Position numbers and translations under genes: made by a program. Shown here piece by piece: positions 1 to 5,020 of a stretch of 5,020 nt of DNA; position 1 is the stretch's first letter; each line of letters starts with the position of its first letter. The notes beneath the pieces are model-generated. The model was not told the origin of the DNA. It worked only from the letters and a program-made list of their open reading frames with translations, and did not search any database. The stretch comes from Desulfobacterales bacterium (GTDB lineage: Bacteria; Desulfobacterota; Desulfobacteria; Desulfobacterales; UBA2174_A). The stretch covers positions 1 through 5,020 of the forward strand of contig JALOPD010000271.1 of assembly GCA_025454075.1 (NCBI GenBank), given 5' to 3'.

Positions 1-1
1 C

Positions 2-361
2 GTGAACGCCTACCCGCGGGCGGTCACGGACGCCGGCAACCGCAAAGCCCAGGCGGTGCTGGCCCAGGTCTTCGAACCGGCGGACGCCTGCTGGCGGGGG
101 ATCGGGCTCATCCCCGCCAGCGGCCTGCGCATCCGCGACGCCTATGCGGCGCACGACGCCGGGCGGCGGTTCGCCCTCCAGACCGCGGCGGCCGAGCCGC
201 CCAGGGGCTGCGCCTGCGGCGATATTCTCACCGGCCGGAAAACGCCGCCGGAATGCGCGCTTTACAAGAAGGTCTGCACGCCCATGGACCCGGTGGGACC
301 CTGCATGGTGTCGAGCGAAGGCACCTGTGCGGCGTATTACAGATACCATTACGAGGCATAG
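2..361 (+). CDS. hypD: HypD, [NiFe]-hydrogenase maturation factor (C-terminal part, 5' end outside window)
   Basis: HypD is the cytoplasmic iron-sulfur scaffold that, with HypC, carries the Fe(CN)2CO unit before delivery to the large subunit of [NiFe] hydrogenases. About 119 residues are visible, roughly the last third of a protein that is usually about 360-380 residues long. The signature is the cysteine-rich tail: GCACG (visible residues 69-73), Cys85, CTP at 92-94, then PVGPCMVSSEGTC at 97-109 followed by AAYYRY. In the family these cysteines ligate the [4Fe-4S] cluster and form a redox-active pair. The frame is open at the left edge, so the GTG at position 2 is an internal Val codon rather than a start. 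The stop codon (359-361) lies inside a heptamer repeat, so the last two residues (Glu-Ala) are repeat-encoded. hypE follows after 171 bases. The identification is near certain. Confidence 0.96.
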   Translation: MNAYPRAVTDAGNRKAQAVLAQVFEPADACWRGIGLIPASGLRIRDAYAAHDAGRRFALQTAAAEPPRGCACGDILTGRKTPPECALYKKVCTPMDPVGPCMVSSEGTCAAYYRYHYEA

Positions 362-375
362 GGCATAGGGGTAAA
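355..375. repeat. Heptamer repeat (ggcatag family) overlapping the hypD stop
   Basis: Two perfect tandem copies of ggcatag (355-361 and 362-368) are followed by gggtaaa (369-375). The first copy contains the hypD stop codon. The order ggcatag, variant unit, ggttaaa recurs at 1561-1580 in front of the four-helix-bundle gene, so both sites belong to one dispersed repeat family. No function is known to me. Confidence 0.75.
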
Positions 376-381
376 TGGACA

Positions 382-483
382 GATGCTGGGTACTTGATAC
401 TGGATACTCGATGAAAAGACGAAACGGCCCCGGAGCCCGTCACAATTTCTTATCGAGCATCGAGCATCCAGTATCCAGTATCG
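382..483. repeat. Large inverted repeat of heptamer units in the hypD-hypE spacer
   Basis: The left arm (389-413) and right arm (458-482) can pair over 25 positions: 22 Watson-Crick pairs, one G-T and two mismatches (406/465 and 395/476). The loop is 44 bases (414-457). Each arm is itself made of 7-base units. The right arm region reads two copies of tcgagca (453-466) and then two of tccagta (467-480). The left arm region reads gatgctg, ggtactt, gatactg, gatactc from 382. No T-run follows the right arm, so it does not look like a simple intrinsic terminator. It could act as an mRNA processing or stabilising hairpin between hypD and hypE, or be a non-autonomous mobile repeat. The structure is seen directly; any role is inference. 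Confidence 0.88.
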
Positions 484-532
484 CTCAGGCCATAACAATT
501 CACTCGGTGGTTAAGGCTGGCAGTGTGCTTGA

Positions 533-1543
533 ATGAAACCGGACAAGGTACTCCTCGACCATGGCAGCGGGGGCAGGATTTCGCACCGCATGACCCAGGA
601 CCTGCTGCTGCCGGCATTTGACAACCCGATCCTCGCCGAGCTGAACGACGGCGCCATTTTCGAACTGCAGGGGGTGCGCCTCGGGTTTTCGACGGACTCC
701 TACACGGTCGACCCCATTTTCTTTCCCGGCGGAAACATCGGCGAGCTGGCGGTGTACGGCACGGTGAACGACCTGGCCATGTGCGGGGCGGAACCGGCCT
801 ACCTGAGCGCGGCGCTGATCATCGAGGAAGGCTTCGCACTGGACCAGCTGGAAGCGATCGTGGGCGCCATGGGCCGGGCGGCCGTCAAGGCCGGCGTGCA
901 GGTGGTCACCGGAGACACCAAGGTCGTCCCCCGCGGGGCGGCGGACAAGATCTTCATCAACACTTCCGGGGTCGGCGTGATTCCGCCCGGCGTGGCGGTC
1001 GCCAGCCACCGGGCCAGACCCGGCGACCGGGTTCTGCTGAGCGGCACCATCGCCGACCATGGCGTGAGCGTTCTGGCCAGCCGCGAGGGGCTTTCGTTTC
1101 AAACCGGCGTTCAAAGCGATACCGCGCCGCTCAACCACATGGTGCGGGGCATGCTGGCCGCCGGATCCGGCGTGCATGCCCTGAGGGACCCCACCAGGGG
1201 CGGGCTGGGAACGGCGCTCAGCGAAATCGCCGCAAAATCCTCGGTCGGCGTGCGCATCCGCGAAGACCGGATTCCGGTCAAGGCCGAGGTCGCCGGCCTC
1301 TGCGAGCTTCTGGGCCTCGATCCCCTGTACCTGGCCAACGAGGGCAAGCTCATCGCCTTCGTGGCGCCCGAAGACGCCGAGGCCGTGCTGCAGGCGATGC
1401 GGCAGGACCCCTGCGGCCGCGATGCGGTGGTGATCGGGGAGGCGACCGCCGAGCATCCCGGCAAGGTCTTCCTGGACACCCGCATCGGCGGCCGGCGCAT
1501 CGTGGACATGCTGACCGGGGAACAGCTGCCGCGGATCTGCTAA
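533..1543 (+). CDS. hypE: HypE, carbamoyl dehydratase of [NiFe]-hydrogenase maturation
   Basis: HypE takes a carbamoyl group from HypF on its C-terminal cysteine and uses ATP to dehydrate it to thiocyanate, the source of the cyanide ligands of the [NiFe] active-site iron. It acts in the cytoplasm with HypC-HypD. The 336 residues match the usual length. Visible PurM/AIR-synthase-like features are LLDHGSGGR at 7-15, the STD motif at 53-55, the stretch GELAVYGTVNDLAMCGAEP, VVTGDTKVV, RDPTRGGLGTALSEIA and LANEGKL. The protein ends in PRIC, with Cys336 as the carbamoylated residue, so it appears intact and active. ATG 533 is the first possible start because an in-frame TGA lies directly before it (530-532). 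No good Shine-Dalgarno is seen; the nearest purine stretch, taagg at about 512-516, is too far away. The 171-base repeat-filled gap from hypD is longer than the tight spacing usual in hyp operons. Confidence 0.97.
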   Translation: MKPDKVLLDHGSGGRISHRMTQDLLLPAFDNPILAELNDGAIFELQGVRLGFSTDSYTVDPIFFPGGNIGELAVYGTVNDLAMCGAEPAYLSAALIIEEGFALDQLEAIVGAMGRAAVKAGVQVVTGDTKVVPRGAADKIFINTSGVGVIPPGVAVASHRARPGDRVLLSGTIADHGVSVLASREGLSFQTGVQSDTAPLNHMVRGMLAAGSGVHALRDPTRGGLGTALSEIAAKSSVGVRIREDRIPVKAEVAGLCELLGLDPLYLANEGKLIAFVAPEDAEAVLQAMRQDPCGRDAVVIGEATAEHPGKVFLDTRIGGRRIVDMLTGEQLPRIC

Positions 1544-1546
1544 AAA

Positions 1547-1576
1547 AGCAGAGAGCAGAGGGCATAGGGCAGAGGG
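1547..1576. repeat. Left heptamer array flanking the four-helix-bundle gene
   Basis: Four 7-base units run without interruption: agcagag (1547-1553), agcagag (1554-1560), ggcatag (1561-1567) and ggcagag (1568-1574), followed by ggttaaaaaa. The array starts three bases after the hypE stop codon. It is the inverted partner of 1944-1975 and shares the ggcatag unit with 355-368. Confidence 0.85.
1571..1576 (+). promoter_or_regulatory. Ribosome binding site supplied by the heptamer repeat
   Basis: The sequence agaggg lies seven bases before ATG 1584, which is good Shine-Dalgarno spacing. It is made by the junction of the last heptamer unit (ggcagag) with the following gg, so the repeat itself provides the translation signal of the small gene. 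Confidence 0.6.
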
Positions 1577-1583
1577 TTAAAAA

Positions 1584-1937
1584 ATGAAGTTCAGGTTCCA
1601 GGATCTGAAGATCTGGCAATTGGCGGTCGAGATTGCTGATGGGCTTTTTAACATTGCGGACAGTCTTGACAAGAAAAGGCTTTATCGATTTGCTGAGCAA
1701 TTGAGAGCGGCAGGGATGTCGATGTCCAACAACATCGCCGAGGGGTCGGGCTCGGATTCGAAGAAGGAATTCAAGAATTTTCTAAACATTGCGAGGCGTT
1801 CGACTTTCGAAAACGCTAATATTCTCCTGCTTCTTGAGAAAAGAAATCTGATTGCAGCAGTCGAACGAGACAAGCATCTATCCGACCTGGACAGACTCTG
1901 TCGTCAGATCACCAGTTTTATCAGATCACTCGAATAA
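1584..1937 (+). CDS. Four-helix-bundle protein of the S23 / 23S rRNA intervening-sequence family
   Basis: The 117-residue protein matches the family (PF05635/TIGR02436 type) found inside 23S rRNA intervening sequences of Leptospira and Coxiella, and as free-standing genes in many genomes. Family features are the opening FQDLKIWQLAVEIAD (residues 5-19), EQLRAAGMSMSNNIAEG (38-54, with the hallmark NIAEG at 50-54), KEFKNFLNIARRSTFE (61-76) and a predicted fourth helix at about 95-116. Family members form a helical bundle and oligomerise; the basic surface suggests nucleic-acid binding, but no cellular role is established. The related Avd protein serves diversity-generating retroelements. There is no rRNA here, so this is not an rRNA insertion. 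ATG 1584 is supported by the repeat-borne agaggg. GC content is clearly below that of the neighbours, which suggests separate acquisition. The gene lies between inverted heptamer arrays, and its stop is 11 bases before the apbE start. Confidence 0.93.
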   Translation: MKFRFQDLKIWQLAVEIADGLFNIADSLDKKRLYRFAEQLRAAGMSMSNNIAEGSGSDSKKEFKNFLNIARRSTFENANILLLLEKRNLIAAVERDKHLSDLDRLCRQITSFIRSLE

Positions 1938-1943
1938 TTTTTT

Positions 1944-1975
1944 GCCCTATGCTCTCTGCCCTATGCTCTCTGCCC
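1944..1975. repeat. Right heptamer array (inverted), a tandem 14-base duplication containing the apbE start
   Basis: Two perfect copies of gccctatgctctct (1944-1957 and 1958-1971) are followed by gccc. On the opposite strand these read as the agcatag/ggcagag heptamers of the left array. Each 14-base unit contains an ATG (1949 and 1963); only the first is in frame with apbE. A T6 tract (1938-1943) directly precedes the array and mirrors the A6 tract at 1579-1584. Confidence 0.88.
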
Positions 1976-2992
1976 GCCCGCCTGATTGCCTGCCTCTCGG
2001 TGTTCCTGCTGGCTGCCGGCTGCGACGCGAAGCGCGAGCACACGTTGACCGGCCGGACCATGGGCACCACCTACAGCATCAAGGTGGTCAGCGGATATTT
2101 CGGGTCCGTTGCCGGCCTGCAGGCGAAGGTCGAGCGGCGTCTCGATGAGGTCAATCGCAGTATGTCGCCCTATATCAAGGACAGCGAGATCAGCCGCTTC
2201 AACCGGTTCCGGGAGACCGGCGCAGAGTTTCCGATCTCGGCGGACTTTCTGAGCGTGATGCAGACGGCGGCCCGGATCCATTCCCTTTCCGAAGGGGCCT
2301 GGGACGGGACCGTGAACCCGCTTGTCGACCTCTGGGGGTTCGGCCGCTCCGGCCGTTCGACGCATCGGCCGCCGGCGGAGGCGATCGCCGCCCTGCTCGA
2401 GGACGTCGGATTCGACAAGATCGAGATCAGGGATTCGGGCGCGCTGGTCAAGCGCCAGGCCGGGGTCAGCCTCGATCTTTCCTCCATCGCCAAGGGCTAT
2501 GGCGTCGATCAGGTGGCCGAGGTGATCCGGCGTGCCGGATTCAGCGATTTCCTGGTCGAGATCGGAGGCGAGGTCTTTGCCGCCGGCGTCCGGACGGACG
2601 GTCGCCCGTGGCGGATCGGCATCAACCGCCCCAAGGCCGATGCGCGTTTCGACGAGGTGTACACGACCGTCGCGCTGAGCGGGCAGGCGTTTGCCACCAG
2701 CGGTGATTATCGCAATTTTTTCGTGCAGGACGGAGTGCGCTATGCCCACATCCTCGACCCCAAGACCGGCAACCCGGTGGCCAATGGCGTGGTGAGCGTC
2801 TCCATACTGGCGGACACCTGCACCCTGGCGGATGGGCTGGCGACGGCGGTCATGGTCATGGGCGCCGAAAAGGGCCTGGCCCTCGTCAACCGGCTCGACG
2901 GCGTGCAAGGTCTGATCATCACCGAGGCGGCGGACGGAACCCTCACGGACCATCTCTCCAGGGGGATCCGGCTGGAGCCCTCAGCGCCCTGA
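1949..2992 (+). CDS. apbE: ApbE, FAD:protein FMN transferase (lipoprotein)
   Basis: ApbE cleaves FAD and attaches FMN through a phosphoester bond to Ser/Thr of target proteins such as the NqrB/C and RnfD/G subunits, on the outer face of the inner membrane. The 347 residues show a lipoprotein signal: Arg11, hydrophobic 12-23, lipobox LAAG with Cys25. Then come GRTMGTTYSIKV (35-46), DLSSIAKGYGVDQ (176-188), FLVEIGGEVFAAG, the stretch SGQAFATSGDYRNFF, HILDPKTGNPV (267-277) and TCTLADGLATA (290-300), where Asp295 and Thr299 sit at the family's metal-ligand positions. All catalytic segments appear intact. ATG 1949 is the first usable start after an in-frame stop at 1835-1837, but it lies in a heptamer repeat and has no Shine-Dalgarno, so residues 1-9 are repeat-encoded. 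The next candidate, GTG 2000, would leave too short a signal peptide. Translation may be coupled to the upstream small gene. No flavinylation target gene is in the window. Confidence 0.95.
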   Translation: MLSALCSLPARLIACLSVFLLAAGCDAKREHTLTGRTMGTTYSIKVVSGYFGSVAGLQAKVERRLDEVNRSMSPYIKDSEISRFNRFRETGAEFPISADFLSVMQTAARIHSLSEGAWDGTVNPLVDLWGFGRSGRSTHRPPAEAIAALLEDVGFDKIEIRDSGALVKRQAGVSLDLSSIAKGYGVDQVAEVIRRAGFSDFLVEIGGEVFAAGVRTDGRPWRIGINRPKADARFDEVYTTVALSGQAFATSGDYRNFFVQDGVRYAHILDPKTGNPVANGVVSVSILADTCTLADGLATAVMVMGAEKGLALVNRLDGVQGLIITEAADGTLTDHLSRGIRLEPSAP

Positions 2993-3023
2993 CGCCCCGG
3001 CCGGTGCGGCAGCGGTCCGCCGA

Positions 3024-3070
3024 CGTTGACAGGCCCCGCCGTCCTTATTACTTTCATTTTAAAGTCAACG
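3024..3070. repeat. Inverted repeat around the candidate promoter
   Basis: The sequence cgttgac (3024-3030) is perfectly complementary in reverse to gtcaacg (3064-3070), with 33 bases between and two further possible pairs beyond one mismatch (3021-3022 with 3072-3073). The left arm contains the candidate -35 hexamer. It could be an operator-like dyad or chance. Confidence 0.3.
3026..3054 (+). promoter_or_regulatory. Candidate sigma70-type promoter for rimO
   Basis: A perfect TTGACA (3026-3031) is followed after 17 bases by TACTTT (3049-3054), a weak -10 with three of six consensus bases. The segment 3045-3064 is AT-rich in an otherwise GC-rich gap and lies after apbE and about 180 bases before rimO. 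The spacing is right but the -10 is poor. The call is an inference from base composition and position. Confidence 0.35.
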
Positions 3071-3086
3071 GCGATACTGGAATCGA

Positions 3087-3119
3087 TGAGCCCGTCCGGA
3101 CCTGTTCCTGACGGGCTCA
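3087..3119. other. Strong hairpin in the apbE-rimO gap
   Basis: A 10-bp perfect stem (tgagcccgtc 3087-3096 with gacgggctca 3110-3119) continues after a one-by-one mismatch into three more pairs (3098-3100 with 3106-3108), leaving a 5-base loop. No T-run follows on either strand, so it is not a canonical intrinsic terminator. It could end apbE transcription weakly, protect an mRNA end, or be part of a rimO leader. Confidence 0.65.
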
Positions 3120-3153
3120 AATCGGTTTGAAAAAAGGAACCGCTCGGAGAGAG

Positions 3154-3186
3154 CCTCCGATTTCTGAATCGGGGGAACCACCCCCG
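3154..3186 (+). other. Two mutually exclusive hairpins upstream of rimO
   Basis: Hairpin A pairs 3154-3162 with 3167-3175 (nine pairs including one G-T, loop tctg). Hairpin B pairs 3170-3175 with 3181-3186 (six G-C pairs, loop aacca). They compete for 3170-3175. A further pairing is possible between ccgga (3184-3188) and tccgg (3218-3222), just before the rimO start. Together with the hairpin at 3087-3119 this makes a structured leader of about 150 bases if the candidate promoter is used. Pairing is seen in the sequence; a regulatory role is inference. Confidence 0.4.
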
Positions 3187-3235
3187 GACGCGCGCCAGAA
3201 CCCCGCCGCCGCATCATCCGGAAGACGCCGAATCT

Positions 3236-4630
3236 ATGCGCCGCAAAGAAGAACCTTCACCGCTCCGTGTCATCGGCCGGAAACTGCATCTGGTCAGCTT
3301 GGGCTGCGCCAAGAACCAGGTGGACAGCGAGATCATGCTCGGTCGGCTGAAGCAGGCCGGCTGGGTTGTGACCGAAGACCCCGAAGAGGCCCACACCATC
3401 GTCGTCAACACCTGCAGCTTCATCCAGCCGGCTGCCGAGGAATCCATCGACACGATCGTGGACCTGGCCGAATACAAGAAGAGCGGCGCCTGCCGGCGGC
3501 TGGTGGTCACGGGCTGTCTGCCGGAGCGTTACCGGGAGCAGATTATCCAGGCCATTCCGGAGGTGGACGTCTTTCTGGGCACCGGGGCCTTCGACCAGAT
3601 CGTCCAGGCCGTCGGAGATTTCCGCCTGACGCGCACGGCCATCCTCCCGGACCCCGAACGGGCCTGTCGCGATCACCAGGGTTCTGCGCGCGTGCTGACC
3701 GCCGCGCACCTGGCCTATCTCAAGATCGCGGAGGGCTGCAGCCACCATTGTTCCTATTGCATCATCCCCAAACTGCGCGGAGCCCACAAGAGCCAGCCCC
3801 TCGAGCACCTGATGGCCGAGGCCCGTGAACTGGTTTCCGCCGGCGTCAAGGAACTGGTCCTGGTGGCCCAGGACACCACCGCCTACGGCCGGGACCTGAG
3901 CCCGCCTTCAACGCTGGGCAGCCTCATCAGCGGCCTGGCCCACCTGTTCAGCGGGAGTGGAAGGAAGCCTGACCGCCACCCCTGGATCCGGGTGCTCTAC
4001 GGAAACCCGGAGAGCATCGAGGAATCATTCGTGCATGCGGTGGCCGACCATCCCCAGGTGTGCTCCTATTTCGACCTGCCCATCCAGCATGCGAGCAACC
4101 GCATCCTGAAGCGGATGGGCCGGCGCTACACCCGCGAAAAACTGGGGCGGCTTTTCCGGCGCATCCGCGAAATCGCACCGGACGCGGTGCTGCGAACGAC
4201 CGTCATCACGGGGTTCCCCGGCGAAACCGACGACGATTTTCAGCAGGTGCTGGATTTCGCCGAAGAGGTTCGATTTGACCATTTGGGGGTCTTTGTCTAT
4301 TCTGACGCCGACGACATCGCCTCCCACCGGCTGCGGCAGCATGTCCCGCCGGGAGTCGCCCGGGAGCGTCTCGATCAGCTGATGTCGACCCAGATGGACA
4401 TCGCCGCGGAGAAGAACCAGAAGCACATCGGGCGGACCCTTCAGGTGCTGATCGAAGAAGACCTGGGCAACCGCCTGTTCGCCGGCCGGGCCTGCTTCCA
4501 GGCACCCGAAGTGGACGGGATCACGTACGTGAACTGCGCGGGGTCGGCCATCCCGCCCGCCATCGGCTGCTTCGTCCGGGCGCGGATCAACGATGCGATG
4601 GAGTATGACCTGATGGGGGACGTTGCGTGA
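3236..4630 (+). CDS. rimO: RimO, ribosomal protein S12 (Asp) methylthiotransferase
   Basis: RimO is a cytoplasmic radical-SAM enzyme with two [4Fe-4S] clusters that methylthiolates the conserved Asp of ribosomal protein S12. The 464-residue protein has the usual three domains. The N-terminal UPF0004 domain carries VSLGCAKNQVDSE (20-32), which separates RimO from the tRNA enzyme MiaB, with cluster cysteines Cys24, Cys60 (NTCSF) and Cys94 (TGCLPE). The radical-SAM core has EGCSHHCSYC with Cys168, Cys172 and Cys175. The C-terminal TRAM domain starts at about residue 397 (HIGRTLQVLIEE). ATG 3236 has a weak ggaag (3220-3224) eleven bases upstream; the next 15 codons are family-variable, so a slightly later start cannot be excluded. 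The stop overlaps the start of the next gene. GC content matches hypE and apbE. A structured non-coding leader precedes it. Confidence 0.96.
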   Translation: MRRKEEPSPLRVIGRKLHLVSLGCAKNQVDSEIMLGRLKQAGWVVTEDPEEAHTIVVNTCSFIQPAAEESIDTIVDLAEYKKSGACRRLVVTGCLPERYREQIIQAIPEVDVFLGTGAFDQIVQAVGDFRLTRTAILPDPERACRDHQGSARVLTAAHLAYLKIAEGCSHHCSYCIIPKLRGAHKSQPLEHLMAEARELVSAGVKELVLVAQDTTAYGRDLSPPSTLGSLISGLAHLFSGSGRKPDRHPWIRVLYGNPESIEESFVHAVADHPQVCSYFDLPIQHASNRILKRMGRRYTREKLGRLFRRIREIAPDAVLRTTVITGFPGETDDDFQQVLDFAEEVRFDHLGVFVYSDADDIASHRLRQHVPPGVARERLDQLMSTQMDIAAEKNQKHIGRTLQVLIEEDLGNRLFAGRACFQAPEVDGITYVNCAGSAIPPAIGCFVRARINDAMEYDLMGDVA

Positions 4631-5020
4631 GCGATCTCAAGCGGAAAATCCTTGCCGCGGTGCAGGCGGACCTGGATGCGATCGAAGTTGCCCTTGAGAA
4701 GAACCTCAACCCCCATCTCGACCTCGTGCGCGAGGTGGCGGGCCATATCCTGTTCAGCGGCGGCAAGCGGCTGCGGCCGCTGCTGATGGTGCTTTCCGCG
4801 CGGGTCTGCGGGTACGCCGGCAGCTACGACAAGAGTTTCGCCACTGCCCTGGAATACCTGCACGCGGCCACCCTGCTGCATGACGACCTGGTGGACGGCT
4901 CCGCGCTGCGGCGGGGAAAGACCGCGGCGCACCTCAAATGGGGCAGCTCCATTGCGGTGCTGGTGGGGGATTTCCTGCTGGCCCGCGCGCTGTCCGTTTC
5001 CGCCGCCACCGGCAGCGTGC
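4627..5020 (+). CDS. Polyprenyl diphosphate synthase (octaprenyl/IspB-like), 3' end outside window
   Basis: This trans-isoprenyl diphosphate synthase extends allylic diphosphates with isopentenyl diphosphate to make the long chain used for quinone side chains. 131 codons are visible, about 40% of a usual 320-residue protein. Family motifs are GGKRLRPLL (45-53, substrate binding), HAATLLHDDLVDG (79-91) with the first Asp-rich motif DDLVD at 86-90, RRGK (95-98), and VLVGDFLLARA (111-121). The start is GTG 4627, which overlaps the rimO TGA as GTGA, with ggggga (4615-4620) six bases upstream, so it is co-transcribed and probably translationally coupled to rimO. The N-terminus and DDLVD context resemble IspB/HepT-type long-chain synthases more than IspA farnesyl synthases. 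Chain length cannot be fixed from this part, and the second Asp-rich motif is outside the window. Confidence 0.92.
   Translation, partial: MSDLKRKILAAVQADLDAIEVALEKNLNPHLDLVREVAGHILFSGGKRLRPLLMVLSARVCGYAGSYDKSFATALEYLHAATLLHDDLVDGSALRRGKTAAHLKWGSSIAVLVGDFLLARALSVSAATGSV

Larger units (their letters stand above)
1544..1975. other. Candidate cassette: S23-type gene bracketed by inverted heptamer arrays
   Basis: The unit fits flush between the hypE stop (1541-1543) and the apbE signal-peptide region. It consists of a left heptamer array, a small gene of lower GC, and an array of the same family in the opposite orientation. With one gap, four consecutive heptamers of the left array align to four of the reverse-complemented right array with one or two differences each, and the A6 tract before the gene aligns to the T6 tract after it. 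Two 60-base blocks inside the gene (1621-1680 and 1801-1860) count to 48% and 40% GC, against 65% for a block in hypE (901-960). I see no transposase and no target-site duplication, so mobility is inference. Confidence 0.45.

Noticed and set aside
382..483. CRISPR-like array
   Set aside because: The 7-base units are contiguous and inverted between arms, with no spacers and no repeats of 25-40 bases.
500..1456. Long open frame on the minus strand across hypE
   Set aside because: It is antisense to an intact HypE with all family motifs. The protein has no recognisable motif and shows the Arg/His/Gly-rich bias typical of GC-rich shadow frames.
1584..1937. Diversity-generating retroelement accessory (Avd) or rRNA intervening sequence
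   Set aside because: No reverse transcriptase, template repeat or variable repeat is visible, and the flanks are protein-coding genes, not 23S rRNA.
1536..1990. Target-site duplication around the repeat cassette
   Set aside because: Comparing the hypE end with the start of the apbE signal region shows no convincing direct duplication.
1852..2148. Small + strand frame overlapping the end of the four-helix-bundle gene and the start of apbE
   Set aside because: It is out of frame with both real genes, and its product becomes a low-complexity shadow of ApbE. The out-of-frame ATG at 1963 belongs to this frame.
1961..2953. Long open frame on the minus strand across apbE
   Set aside because: It is the mirror of the ApbE coding frame, with no motif and no plausible ribosome binding site.
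3087..3128. Intrinsic terminator of apbE
   Set aside because: The stem is strong, but no T-run follows it on either strand, so I list it only as a hairpin.
3154..3235. c-di-AMP (ydaO-type) riboswitch, suggested by gggggaacca
   Set aside because: Only that short block resembles the class. The other conserved blocks and the closing helix are not found before the rimO start.

Overview
The window is GC-rich chromosomal DNA, roughly 65% GC in core genes by spot counts, with every supported gene on the + strand. The gene set is the end of a [NiFe]-hydrogenase maturation (hyp) cluster, a periplasmic flavinylation lipoprotein (ApbE), the S12 methylthiotransferase RimO and a long-chain polyprenyl diphosphate synthase. 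Together with abundant heptamer repeats and a free-standing four-helix-bundle (23S intervening-sequence type) gene, this would fit an anaerobic deltaproteobacterium (Desulfobacterota). That assignment rests on gene content and composition only, and I hold it with moderate confidence.

Layout: 2-361 is the C-terminal third of HypD, cut by the left window edge. 362-532 is a 171-base spacer built largely of heptamer repeats, including a near-perfect inverted repeat. 533-1543 is complete HypE with its terminal Cys. 1547-1576 is a heptamer repeat that supplies the ribosome binding site of a small AT-richer gene, 1584-1937, for a four-helix-bundle/S23-type protein. 1944-1975 is the same heptamer family in inverted orientation, and it supplies the start codon and first nine codons of apbE (1949-2992). 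2993-3235 is a non-coding gap with a candidate promoter and several hairpins. 3236-4630 is RimO. It overlaps by GTGA the start of a polyprenyl synthase (4627 to the right edge).

How the genes work together: HypD and HypE act in the same pathway, assembling the Fe(CN)2CO group of [NiFe] hydrogenases. ApbE attaches FMN to extracytoplasmic parts of redox complexes, so its link to hydrogenase maturation is loose (energy metabolism). RimO and the prenyl synthase are housekeeping genes that share a transcript but have no direct biochemical link.

The most interesting region is 1544-1975. A compositionally distinct S23-type gene sits flush between the hypE stop and the apbE signal sequence, bracketed by inverted heptamer arrays of one family. 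The same family also overlaps the hypD stop codon. This looks like a small dispersed repeat-plus-gene cassette that has rebuilt the expression signals of its neighbours.
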